Origin: Chitinophagaceae bacterium
Lineage (GTDB): Bacteria; Bacteroidota; Bacteroidia; Chitinophagales; Chitinophagaceae
Length of the DNA stretch: 64,000 nt
Assembly (NCBI GenBank): GCA_004322425.1
Contig: SCVJ01000022.1
Coordinates: forward strand, 1 to 64,000
Direction: 5' to 3'
Under the pieces are notes generated by a model. It did not search any database. It was not told where the DNA came from and saw only the letters and a program-made list of their open reading frames with translations. How positions within the stretch are numbered: position 1 is the stretch's first letter; every line of letters starts with the position of its first letter. A program made the position numbers and the translations under genes. Positions 8,849-17,396 of the stretch are shown here, in pieces.

Positions 8849-9613
8849 ATGAAAAATATTCCTAATTTTTTTACTTTACTGAATCTTGTTTTTGGATGTA
8901 TTGCGATTGTGTGCATTTTACAAACAGGCGAAACTATTGTTCAGCTTGATATTGAAGGATTTGTTCATGTACAACTTCCAGAAAAAATTACTTGGGGAGC
9001 CTTATTTATTTTTGGCGCAGCCATAGTAGATTTTTTGGATGGATTTATTGCTCGATTGTTCAAATCTACTTCTGCAATGGGAAAGCAATTAGATTCATTA
9101 GCCGATGTTGTAAGTTTTGGTGTTGCACCCGGGTTAATTTTATATCAACTTTTAAGAATTAGTCTAGCTCAAGAAGAGGGAGCAGTTGATGCTTCAGTTA
9201 TTGGCTTATTACCCGCTTTGTTAATTCCGTGCGCAGCAGCGTGGAGATTAGCTAAATTTAATATTGATGAAACGCAACAATATTCTTTTAAAGGATTGCC
9301 CACACCAGCAGCTGGAATAACTATTGCTTCGTTTCCTTTAATTACATGGTTTCAGAATTCAAACATTCAATTTCTGTTTACAAACAAATGGTGTTTGTAT
9401 GGTTTTATTGTTTTGCTTACTTTTTTGATGGTAAGTAATATTCCGATGATGAGTCTAAAAGTTAAAAACTTTGCCATCAAGAATAATATTCCTAAAATTT
9501 TACTCTTACTAATCTCAGTAATTGCAGCTATACTATTTCAATGGTTAGCAATTCCCATAATTCTTGTTAGTTACGTTGTTTTATCTTTGATATTTAAAAA
9601 TATAAACGAATGA
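8849..9613 (+). CDS. pssA: CDP-diacylglycerol-serine O-phosphatidyltransferase
   Basis: An integral inner-membrane enzyme that makes phosphatidylserine, the precursor of phosphatidylethanolamine. The CDP-alcohol phosphotransferase motif is complete (DG-x2-AR-x8-G-x3-D-x3-D, running from FLDGFIAR through GKQLDSLAD). About six further hydrophobic segments follow the family plan. I start at the ATG at 8849 (254 aa); a TTG three codons earlier is possible. The stop codon overlaps the purS start as ATGA. Confidence 0.92.
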   Translation: MKNIPNFFTLLNLVFGCIAIVCILQTGETIVQLDIEGFVHVQLPEKITWGALFIFGAAIVDFLDGFIARLFKSTSAMGKQLDSLADVVSFGVAPGLILYQLLRISLAQEEGAVDASVIGLLPALLIPCAAAWRLAKFNIDETQQYSFKGLPTPAAGITIASFPLITWFQNSNIQFLFTNKWCLYGFIVLLTFLMVSNIPMMSLKVKNFAIKNNIPKILLLLISVIAAILFQWLAIPIILVSYVVLSLIFKNINE

Positions 9614-9858
9614 TTTATACAGTGCAAATCAAAGTAATGCCATTGAAGGAATTACTCGATCCCCAAGGAAAAGCTGTGTTGAGTGGGTTACAAAATTTGG
9701 GATTGGGCATTATTGACGATGTACGAGTTGGGAAAAATATTACGCTAAAAATTAATGCAGCATCAGTTGAAGAAGCAACACAAATAGCTACAACGGCAAG
9801 CCAAAAATTATTAACCAACCCTGTGATGGAATATTTTGAAATTACCATCGATATGTAA
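9610..9858 (+). CDS. purS: Phosphoribosylformylglycinamidine synthase subunit PurS
   Basis: A small (82 aa) subunit that bridges PurL and PurQ in the fourth step of purine synthesis. The N-terminal beta strand with MPLKELLDPQGKAV, followed by DVRVGKNITL and NPVMEYFEI, is diagnostic of PurS. It is translationally coupled to pssA by a 4-nt overlap, but neither purL nor purQ is nearby, so the complex partners must be encoded elsewhere. Confidence 0.92.
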   Translation: MIYTVQIKVMPLKELLDPQGKAVLSGLQNLGLGIIDDVRVGKNITLKINAASVEEATQIATTASQKLLTNPVMEYFEITIDM

Positions 9859-9885
9859 AATGGGAATTTGAATAGTTAAATAAGA

Positions 9886-10551
9886 ATGCTCTACTTAATC
9901 CCATCCCCAATTGGTAATTTATCTGATGTTACACTTCGGGCATTAGAAATTTTAAAGGAAGTAGATTTAATATTAGCCGAAGACACACGAACTTCTTCTC
10001 ATTTTTTAAATCACTATCAAATTGTCAAACCAATTACTCCGTATCACCAACATAACGAACATCAAGTAGTAAAGCATTTGATAAACCAATTGCAAGCAGG
10101 AAAAAAAATGGCATTACTCACCGATGCTGGAACTCCGGGCATTTCAGATCCCGCTTTTTTGCTTGTGAGAGAATGTATTACAGCTTCAATCAAAGTAGAA
10201 TGTTTACCCGGCGCCACAGCATTTGTACCAGCATTAGTAAATAGTGGTATTCCTGCCAATCGATTTGTTTTCGAAGGATTTCTTCCCTTAAAAAAAGGAA
10301 AGCAAACTTTGCTTCGTCAATTAGCAATAGAAGAAAGAACAATGATTTTTTATGAATCGCCGATCCGGTTAGTAAAAACGTTAGAAAATTTTATTCAATA
10401 CTTTGGTGCGGAAAGGCGCTGTTGTGTTAGTCGCGAAATAAGTAAATTTTTTGAGGAAAATAAAAGAGGAACGTTGCAAGAAGTTTGTGATTACTTCAAA
10501 CAAAAAGGAGTAAAAGGAGAAATTGTTATTGTTGTTCAAGGGAAAAATTAA
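9886..10551 (+). CDS. rsmI: 16S rRNA (cytidine(1402)-2'-O)-methyltransferase
   Basis: RsmI uses S-adenosylmethionine to 2'-O-methylate C1402 in the ribosomal P site. The 221 aa show the tetrapyrrole-methylase-like fold with the SPIGNLSDVTLRALE N-terminus, AEDTRTSS, LLTDAGTPGISDPA and the FVFEGFLP block. The C-terminus is shorter than the 280-aa enzymes of Proteobacteria, which is common for this branch. It follows purS by 27 nt in the same direction. Confidence 0.93.
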   Translation: MLYLIPSPIGNLSDVTLRALEILKEVDLILAEDTRTSSHFLNHYQIVKPITPYHQHNEHQVVKHLINQLQAGKKMALLTDAGTPGISDPAFLLVRECITASIKVECLPGATAFVPALVNSGIPANRFVFEGFLPLKKGKQTLLRQLAIEERTMIFYESPIRLVKTLENFIQYFGAERRCCVSREISKFFEENKRGTLQEVCDYFKQKGVKGEIVIVVQGKN

Positions 10552-10588
10552 GAGATTAAATAAATTATTAAATTCAAATTAAACTACA

Positions 10589-12430
10589 ATGAATAAAAAT
10601 GTTTTATTGGTGTTGAGTACACTTTTTGTTTTTTCAACTAGCTTTTCGCAATCTGACAGATGGCAACAACGAGTAAAGTACACGATGAATATTGATATGA
10701 ATGTAATTGCCAATCAATTTTCTGGGAAGCAAAAATTAGAATATTGGAATAATTCTCCAGATACTTTATATCGCGTTTTTTATCATTTGTACTTTAATGC
10801 TTTTCAGCCAAACAGTATGATGGACATGCGAAGTAGAGAGTTGGGGAAAAATTTAAATGGAAACCGTAAAGATTGGGATGCACGAGTAAAAGATCGAATT
10901 CAAAATTTAAAGCCGGATGAAATCGGGTATCAAAAAATTCTATCCTTAAAAATGAATGGACGAATTCAACAGTATTGGCTTCATGAAACTATTTTAGAAG
11001 TACAGTTAGATCGGCCGATTCTTCCTAAATCAAAAGTAGTTTTCGATATGGAATTTGAAGCTCAAGTTCCTTTACAAATTCGAAGAAGTGGAAGAGATAA
11101 TCCAAGTACAAAGGTGCGCTATTCAATGAGCCAATGGTATCCAAAATTGTGCGAATATGATTATGAAGGTTGGCATCCAACTCCATACATTGCTAGAGAA
11201 TTCTACGGTATTTGGGGTGATTATGATATTAAAATTTCTATTGATAGAAATTATATTTTGGGAGGCACGGGTTATTTGCAAAATGCAAATCAAATTGGTT
11301 ATGGTTATGAAACTCCCGGTACAAAAATTAACCAACCAGTAGGCGAGAAATTAACATGGCATTTTGTAGCTCCCAATGTGCATGATTTTATGTGGGCAGC
11401 AGATCCGGGATTTAAACACTTGACAAAAAAAATAAATGATACTCTTTCCTTGCACTTATTATACAAACCCAATGCCAACAATGCACAAGAATGGGAATCA
11501 ATTTTAGATAAAGCGGTAATTGTTTTACCATTTATTGAAAAAACTTTTGGCGCTTACACGTACCGTCAATATTCATTTATTCATGGTGGCGATGGCGGTA
11601 TGGAATACCCAATGGCAACATTATTGGCGAGCCCAGGCGCTTGGCTTCACGAGTGGATGCATAATTGGTATCAAGGAATTTTGGGAACCAATGAATCATT
11701 ATATGGATGGATGGATGAGGGCTTTACCAGCTACGCTGAAGATAGAGTAACTGCTTGGTTGGAAAATAATCCTCAATTTGCTTATGAAGGCAATTATTCC
11801 GGTTATTTTAATCTTACTAAAAGTGGAAAAGAAGAACCACTTTCTACGCATGCCGATCATTTCAATTCAAATTATGCTTATGGGTTGGCATCGTATTCGA
11901 AAGGTGCTGTGTTTTTAGAACAATTAGGATATATCCTGGGAGCATCTGTACGCGATAAACTGTTGTTAGAATATTATCGTCAATGGCGATTCAAACATCC
12001 CAATGTCAATGACTTTATTCGTGTGGCAGAAAAAGTAAGCAGTATGAAATTGGATTGGTATAAAGAGTATTGGGTGAATAGTACCAAGACGATTGATTAC
12101 AGTATTGATAGTTTATGGGAGGAAGGGGGTAAAACAAAAATTAGAATAAAACGAAACGGTGCTATGCCAATGCCCATTGACTTTCAACTTTCATTTAAAG
12201 ACGGCAGTAAAGAGCTTCATTATATTCCCATGTATTTGATGTTTGGAGAAAAACCTGCTGAGAACAACAGTATTCCAAGAATTGTTTATGAATCATGGAA
12301 ATGGACTCATCCAATTTATATTATTGAAACCCAAAAGAAGCTGACTGATATTCAATTTGCAGAAATTGATCCATCTCAACGTATGGCTGATGTTGAAAGA
12401 AAAAATAATAAGTTGGAATTAAAATGGTAA
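10589..12430 (+). CDS. Secreted M1 family metallopeptidase
   Basis: A 613-aa zinc aminopeptidase-like protein with a signal peptide (MNKNVLLVLSTLFVFSTSFS). The zinc site is HEWMH (354-358) plus Glu377, exactly HExxH-x18-E. The substrate-anchoring GxMEN motif appears as GGMEYPMATL near residue 335, a variant I associate with Bacteroidota M1 enzymes. It is expected in the periplasm or outside the cell, trimming peptides. It is 37 nt downstream of rsmI. Confidence 0.9.
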   Translation: MNKNVLLVLSTLFVFSTSFSQSDRWQQRVKYTMNIDMNVIANQFSGKQKLEYWNNSPDTLYRVFYHLYFNAFQPNSMMDMRSRELGKNLNGNRKDWDARVKDRIQNLKPDEIGYQKILSLKMNGRIQQYWLHETILEVQLDRPILPKSKVVFDMEFEAQVPLQIRRSGRDNPSTKVRYSMSQWYPKLCEYDYEGWHPTPYIAREFYGIWGDYDIKISIDRNYILGGTGYLQNANQIGYGYETPGTKINQPVGEKLTWHFVAPNVHDFMWAADPGFKHLTKKINDTLSLHLLYKPNANNAQEWESILDKAVIVLPFIEKTFGAYTYRQYSFIHGGDGGMEYPMATLLASPGAWLHEWMHNWYQGILGTNESLYGWMDEGFTSYAEDRVTAWLENNPQFAYEGNYSGYFNLTKSGKEEPLSTHADHFNSNYAYGLASYSKGAVFLEQLGYILGASVRDKLLLEYYRQWRFKHPNVNDFIRVAEKVSSMKLDWYKEYWVNSTKTIDYSIDSLWEEGGKTKIRIKRNGAMPMPIDFQLSFKDGSKELHYIPMYLMFGEKPAENNSIPRIVYESWKWTHPIYIIETQKKLTDIQFAEIDPSQRMADVERKNNKLELKW

Positions 12431-12446
12431 AGGGAGATAGGAAATA

Positions 12447-13091
12447 CTAGGGTTGATTGTTTCTCCCAAAATATTTATTTACAGCATCAACTCTTGAATG
12501 AACATGTAGTTTATCATAAATGTTGTGTACATGCTTGCGTACAGTTTCTATCCCAATATCTAGGTGTAATCCAATTTCTTTGTATTGAAGTCCTTTAGCC
12601 AAATAGGATAAAATAATAGATTGTCTTTTTGTCAAGTCATTAAGTTCATTTACAGGGTTTGTAGAAAAAAATTGTAACACTTTCCTGGCAATAGTACTAC
12701 TCATCGGCGCACCACCATTATAAAGTTCAGTGATACTTTCAATCATTTTGGCAGGCGGTGTTCTCTTAAGCATATAACTGGTAGCACCTGCAGTAAGCGC
12801 TTCGAATACTGAATCTTCATCATCATACACGGTACACATCATAAAGCTTGTACCTTCCATATCCGGTGATAGTTTTTTTACACAATCAATTCCATTTTCA
12901 CCTCTTCCGAGATTAATATCCATCATCACAATATCGGGTTGTAATTGTGGTAATAGTTCTATTGCCTCTTTTGCATTTCTCATTACACCAATACATTCGC
13001 AATTTTCAGACGCATTTACAATAGTTTGTATAATCTCTCTCAAATCCGCGTTATCCTCAACTATACAAACTTTTATTTTTTCCATAGCCAA
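12447..13091 (-). CDS. NarL/FixJ-type response regulator
   Basis: A two-component regulator of 214 aa. The receiver domain (about 5-125) has the phospho-acceptor Asp58 in VMMDINLG, the acidic pocket VEDN (11-14) and a Lys in YMLKR. The C-terminal LuxR-type helix-turn-helix runs from LTKRQSIILSYLAKG to GIETVRKHVHNIYDKL. Start may be this ATG or the one two codons later. No histidine kinase gene is adjacent, so the input signal is unknown. Confidence 0.9.
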   Translation of the reverse strand: MAMEKIKVCIVEDNADLREIIQTIVNASENCECIGVMRNAKEAIELLPQLQPDIVMMDINLGRGENGIDCVKKLSPDMEGTSFMMCTVYDDEDSVFEALTAGATSYMLKRTPPAKMIESITELYNGGAPMSSTIARKVLQFFSTNPVNELNDLTKRQSIILSYLAKGLQYKEIGLHLDIGIETVRKHVHNIYDKLHVHSRVDAVNKYFGRNNQP

Positions 13092-13145
13092 ATATCAGTT
13101 TTCGATTACAACAAAACAATACTACTTATCGGTAAGTTTTATATT

Positions 13146-13784
13146 CTATTGGGGTACAAAAATAATATGCTTATTCTCAAAAAAGGGTTCTGAAAATATA
13201 CCAGAAATTCTAATTAACTGAGGACGGACGCCACTGTCCTGGATTTCTTGCGCCAAATCACCACCCTTTAAACAGATCAATCCATTTTTTTTGTCGCTTG
13301 CCACCGATTTCTTTCTTATGAGGGGTTTACTCCATTTCCATAAATCGCCAAGGGGAGCTACAGCTCTTGATACGACGTATTCAAATTTTCTTCCTTTAAT
13401 TTCTTCTGCTCTTGTATGTTGTACGGTAATATTAGTTGCTCCAATACTGCTTGCAATGTTTTCCACCACATTTAATTTTTTTGCAATGCTATCTACTAAA
13501 TGAAATTTTACATTCGGAAAAAAAATTGCTAAAGGAATTCCGGGAAAGCCGCCGCCAGTGCCTAAATCAAGAATTTCAGTTCCGGCTTCGAATGAAAATA
13601 CTGTAGCAATGGAAAGTGAATGAAGAATATGTTTTTCGAAAAGTCCATCCATGTCTTTTCGGGAAATAACATTGATTTTACTATTCCAATCTGCATATAA
13701 ATTTTTCAATAAAGCAAACTGATTCCTTTGTTGGGGGGTAAAATCAGAAAAATATTTGTCAATAATTTCCATCAAAAAATTCAA
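13146..13784 (-). CDS. rsmG: 16S rRNA (guanine(527)-N7)-methyltransferase
   Basis: RsmG (GidB) methylates G527 of 16S rRNA with S-adenosylmethionine. The 212 aa contain the SAM-binding LDLGTGGGFPGIPLAIFFP block, NVISRKDMDGLFEKH near the N-terminus and the VVSRAVAPL segment. It begins directly after the glycosyltransferase stop codon. A start at the second Met (13772) is also possible. Confidence 0.95.
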   Translation of the reverse strand: MNFLMEIIDKYFSDFTPQQRNQFALLKNLYADWNSKINVISRKDMDGLFEKHILHSLSIATVFSFEAGTEILDLGTGGGFPGIPLAIFFPNVKFHLVDSIAKKLNVVENIASSIGATNITVQHTRAEEIKGRKFEYVVSRAVAPLGDLWKWSKPLIRKKSVASDKKNGLICLKGGDLAQEIQDSGVRPQLIRISGIFSEPFFENKHIIFVPQ

Positions 13785-14924
13785 TTAGTTCCAAGTAGGG
13801 CGTGGTTTTTCCCACAACGAAGGTGCAAAAATGAGATAATAAAAGAACAACCAAAGATCGAACAAAATGAAAAACGGCCATAAATCTTTTTCGTTCAATT
13901 TTTTCATTGAAAAATAATATACAATTGAAAGCAACATGTAGCGTAATGCCAAAAAGAGGAATGCAAATTGCCAACTATAAAAAATAATGGTTAATATAAA
14001 TAGTGGGTAAAATAAAAATTGTGTTGCTGCATACAAGGCCAACAAAAATTTGTGTTTCGGTTTGTAATATTGCGCTGTGGAATAATGCCGTTTCTTTTGG
14101 CGATACCACTGTTTCCAAGTTTTTTTTGGAATTGAAAGTGTGATTGCTTCTTTATCAATTACAACAGCAGTATTTTTTTTTGTCGCTACTTTATTAATAA
14201 ATAAATCATCGTCGCCACCGGGAATATGATTGATTGCAGTAAATCCTTTGTTACGAAAAAATACATTCTTTTTATAAGATAAATTTCTCCCAACACCCAT
14301 ATACGGAATGCCCGCCAGTGCATAGGAAAAATATTGAAGAGCCGAATGAAAAGTTTCGAAGCGAATGAGTTTGTTTAGCAATCCGGGAAGTTTATGAAAG
14401 CCACCATAGCCCAAAACGATTTCAATATTTTCAGCATACGCTTCTTGCATTTTTTGCACCCAATGTTCACTAGCCGGCACACAATCCGCATCGGTAAGCA
14501 GCAATACTTCGTGGTGAGCTTCTTTAATTCCAATACTTAATGGATATTTTTTTCCACTAATTAATTTGGCTTCCTGAGTCAACTCAACAACTTCAAGTCG
14601 GTCTTTAAATGTTTTTTTTAGTTCCTGTAAAATATATTTTGAATCGTCCAACGAATTATCATTAACGGCAATTACTTCATAGGTGGAAGGATATTGTTGC
14701 ACTAATAAACCTGGTAAATGACGAGCAAGATTTTCATCTTCATCACGTGCGCAAATAATAACGGATACCGGATGTTGCTGCGATTTGTTTTTCTTTTTTT
14801 GCCGATAAAAAGCAACGCGACTGAAAAACCATCCATAATAAATAATTTGAATGGCTACGACAATCGTAAAAGAATAGAAAAGAAATAAACTCCAAGGAAC
14901 TGATTTGATAAAACTGAGGTCCAT
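13785..14924 (-). CDS. Membrane-anchored family 2 glycosyltransferase
   Basis: A probable processive or lipid-modifying GT2 enzyme of 379 aa with one N-terminal and about three C-terminal membrane segments. The GT-A core has VSVIICARDEDENLARHLPG, the nucleotide-binding Asp in VNDNSLDD, the DxD motif in LLLTDADCVP, the acid GGDDDLFIN and QWYRQKKRHY in place of QxxRW. The ATG at 14924 is preferred to the one at 15080 because the longer form would run into tgt. TATTTTCG, one base off the -7 consensus, lies just upstream. The sugar donor and acceptor cannot be told. Confidence 0.85.
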   Translation of the reverse strand: MDLSFIKSVPWSLFLFYSFTIVVAIQIIYYGWFFSRVAFYRQKKKNKSQQHPVSVIICARDEDENLARHLPGLLVQQYPSTYEVIAVNDNSLDDSKYILQELKKTFKDRLEVVELTQEAKLISGKKYPLSIGIKEAHHEVLLLTDADCVPASEHWVQKMQEAYAENIEIVLGYGGFHKLPGLLNKLIRFETFHSALQYFSYALAGIPYMGVGRNLSYKKNVFFRNKGFTAINHIPGGDDDLFINKVATKKNTAVVIDKEAITLSIPKKTWKQWYRQKKRHYSTAQYYKPKHKFLLALYAATQFLFYPLFILTIIFYSWQFAFLFLALRYMLLSIVYYFSMKKLNEKDLWPFFILFDLWLFFYYLIFAPSLWEKPRPTWN

Positions 14925-15028
14925 AATTAAAAAGGACTGCGAAAATAGGACAGATGTTGTTATCCAAAATAAAAAGTCAATCATTCGGCTTATGGGGATT
15001 TTATTTAAGGCATATCTTATTTTTGCTG

Positions 15029-16168
15029 ATGGCCAGTTTACAATTTCAGCTTTTACAAAAGGATAAAAATTCCAGAGCAAGAGCCGGTGAGGTTACTACA
15101 GATCACGGTACAATTCTTACACCTATTTTTATGCCTGTTGGAACGGTGGGAACTGTGAAAGCAGTTACCCAGCAACAGTTAGTGAACGAAGTAAAAGCAC
15201 AAATAATTCTTGGCAATACATACCATCTTTATTTACGTCCGGGAATTGAAGTAATTGAAAAATGCGGCGGCTTGCATCAGTTTATAAATTGGAAGAAGCC
15301 CATATTGACGGATAGCGGCGGCTATCAAGTTTTTTCTTTGGCAGGCACTCGTAAAATAAAAGAAGATGGTGTTACTTTTCAGAGCCATATTGATGGAAGC
15401 AAACATGTTTTTACACCGGAAAAAGTAATGGATATTCAACGAATTATTGGAGCCGATATTATTATGGCTTTTGATGAATGTCCTCCTGGTGGCAGCGATC
15501 ATAAGTATGCACAAAAAAGCATGGAATTAACGCATCGCTGGTTGGAAAGATGCATTAATCAATTTAATGCTACCGAAAATAAATACGGGTACACTCAAAA
15601 TTTATTTCCTATTGTACAAGGCGGAGTTCATCAAGATTTAAGAAAAGTTTCTTGCGAATTTATCAGTTCTAAAAATGCTACAGGCAATGCTATTGGTGGA
15701 TTAAGTGTAGGCGAGCCCCAAGAAAAAATGTATGAAATTTGTAGTTTGTGCTGTGATCATTTACCCGAAAACAAACCTCGTTATTTGATGGGAGTTGGCA
15801 CTCCTTGGAATATTTTGGAATGTATCGGAATGGGAATCGATATGTTTGATTGCGTGATGCCAACGCGTAATGGAAGAAACGCTATGTTGTTTACCACAAA
15901 AGGAGTTATCAATATTGATAACAAAAAATGGGAAATGGATTGTTCGCCAATAGATGATGGGATAGCTTGTGAAGTCAGTAATTATTATAGCAAGGCCTAT
16001 TTGCGACATTTAATGAAGGCAAAAGAAATTTTGGGATTAACAATTGCCAGTGTTCACAATTTGGCATTTTATGGTTGGTTGATGAATGAAGCAAGAAAAA
16101 AAATAATAGAAGGAAATTTTGAAAGTTGGAAAAAAGAAATGGTGGTTCAGTTGCAACAACGACTTTAA
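15029..16168 (+). CDS. tgt: tRNA-guanine transglycosylase
   Basis: It exchanges guanine 34 of GUN-anticodon tRNAs for the queuosine precursor. The 379 aa show DSGGYQVFSLA (catalytic Asp region), MAFDECPPGG, GGLSVGE, RYLMGVGTP and the nucleophile region DMFDCVMPTRNGRNA. The normal zinc ligands are partly lost: where CxCxxC is expected before the SKAYLRHL helix only one Cys remains (IACEVS), while the downstream His in SVHNL is kept. Start at 15029 is chosen because upstream codons read into non-homologous sequence. A TATTTTTG element at 15018-15025 leaves almost no leader. Confidence 0.93.
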   Translation: MASLQFQLLQKDKNSRARAGEVTTDHGTILTPIFMPVGTVGTVKAVTQQQLVNEVKAQIILGNTYHLYLRPGIEVIEKCGGLHQFINWKKPILTDSGGYQVFSLAGTRKIKEDGVTFQSHIDGSKHVFTPEKVMDIQRIIGADIIMAFDECPPGGSDHKYAQKSMELTHRWLERCINQFNATENKYGYTQNLFPIVQGGVHQDLRKVSCEFISSKNATGNAIGGLSVGEPQEKMYEICSLCCDHLPENKPRYLMGVGTPWNILECIGMGIDMFDCVMPTRNGRNAMLFTTKGVINIDNKKWEMDCSPIDDGIACEVSNYYSKAYLRHLMKAKEILGLTIASVHNLAFYGWLMNEARKKIIEGNFESWKKEMVVQLQQRL

Positions 16169-16225
16169 AAGGGTGTAAAAATTCTTCACAAATATTTTGT
16201 ATAATATGTATTTACTTCGCAACAA

Positions 16226-17314
16226 ATGAAAAAGGTTGATGTATACATATTAAAGATGTTTTTGGTAACATTCTTTTTCAGCATGGTGCTGTTTACGTTT
16301 ATTGCCATAGCCGTGGATGCCAGTGAGCATACGCAGGATTTTGTAAAATCGGGACAAAGTTTTAATCAAATAGTTGCCAATTATTATATTGGATTTGTAC
16401 CATATATCTGGGGTTTACTTTTTCCTTTATTCGTTTTTATTGCCGTCATTTATTTCACAAGTCGAATGGCAGCAAGATCCGAAATTGTAGCCATCCTTGC
16501 TGGAGGAAGCAGCTATAACAGGTTTTTGCGTCCTTACATTTTAGGCGGAATTATTTTGGCTGCTTTATTATTTTTAGCCAATCGAGAATTTATTCCGAAA
16601 GGAAATGAAATACGAGGAAATTTTCAAGTGAAATACCTTGATGGTATTGACAGATCGGGTGGGGGCAGTTTTCAGGATACATATTATCGGCGTTCCGATT
16701 CTAATTCTTATTTAGGTATCCGATATTATGACTCTGTTCAAAAATCTGCCGGTGGATTTTTTTTACATCGAACAAAAGATAATAAAGTAGTTTATAACCT
16801 TCGCGCCGAAGGTATGAAATGGGATACCGCGCAAAAAAACTGGCAACTAACAAATGCTGTTGAAAGAAAAGTAACACCCGAGGGTGAAATTATCACACGA
16901 CTTAGCACGCTTAATTTAAATTTAAATATAAAACCGAGCGATTTAAAAAAAGACAAATATTTAAAAGATAAACTGACGACAACTCAATTGAAATCTTTTA
17001 TTCAATTAGAAGAATTGCGAGGTTCGGAGGGATTAAACACATTAAAAGTAGAACGCTTTAGAAGAAGTGCTACTCCGGTTTCTGTAATATTATTAACCTT
17101 AATTGGAGCTGTTATTGCAAGCCGAAAAAATCGTGGTGGTGGCGGATTGCACATTGCCACAGGTTTTATTATTGCATCACTGTTTATTTTGACCGACAGA
17201 TTTTCATCGACTTTTTCTATAAAAGGAAATTTCCCACCACTCTTAGCTGCTTGGACACCTAATCTTATTTTTTCTGTAGTTGCTTTATGGTTTTATAAAA
17301 AAGCACAGAAATAA
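16226..17314 (+). CDS. LptF/LptG family permease (lipopolysaccharide export)
   Basis: A 362-aa inner-membrane subunit of the LPS transport ABC system (YjgP/YjgQ family). Two to three N-terminal membrane helices, including the FTSRMAARSEIVAILAGGSSYNRFLRP loop, are followed by a periplasmic beta-jellyroll region (about 110-265) and a C-terminal helical bundle. Bacteroidota usually carry one such gene next to tgt, as here. Whether it corresponds to LptF or LptG is not decidable from this window. Confidence 0.9.
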   Translation: MKKVDVYILKMFLVTFFFSMVLFTFIAIAVDASEHTQDFVKSGQSFNQIVANYYIGFVPYIWGLLFPLFVFIAVIYFTSRMAARSEIVAILAGGSSYNRFLRPYILGGIILAALLFLANREFIPKGNEIRGNFQVKYLDGIDRSGGGSFQDTYYRRSDSNSYLGIRYYDSVQKSAGGFFLHRTKDNKVVYNLRAEGMKWDTAQKNWQLTNAVERKVTPEGEIITRLSTLNLNLNIKPSDLKKDKYLKDKLTTTQLKSFIQLEELRGSEGLNTLKVERFRRSATPVSVILLTLIGAVIASRKNRGGGGLHIATGFIIASLFILTDRFSSTFSIKGNFPPLLAAWTPNLIFSVVALWFYKKAQK

Positions 17315-17359
17315 TATTTTAAATAAGGGGAACACCAATTTTTTACTGCAACAAATAAG

Positions 17360-17367
17360 TACCTTTG
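17360..17367 (+). promoter_or_regulatory. Candidate -7 element of the citrate synthase promoter
   Basis: TACCTTTG, an exact TAnnTTTG match, lies 30 nt before the start codon at 17397. This supports the shorter coding region. Confidence 0.55.
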
Positions 17368-17396
17368 AAACTCATTCAGACGTTTCAAAATATTTT

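Noticed and set aside
14925..15080. N-terminal extension of the glycosyltransferase to 15080, and of tgt to 14954.
   Set aside because: They would overlap each other on opposite strands and lack homologous sequence. Promoter-like elements lie between the chosen starts.
17280..17396. Citrate synthase beginning at 17280 inside the permease gene.
   Set aside because: The extra 39 residues are not citrate-synthase-like and the -7 element at 17360 lies within them.
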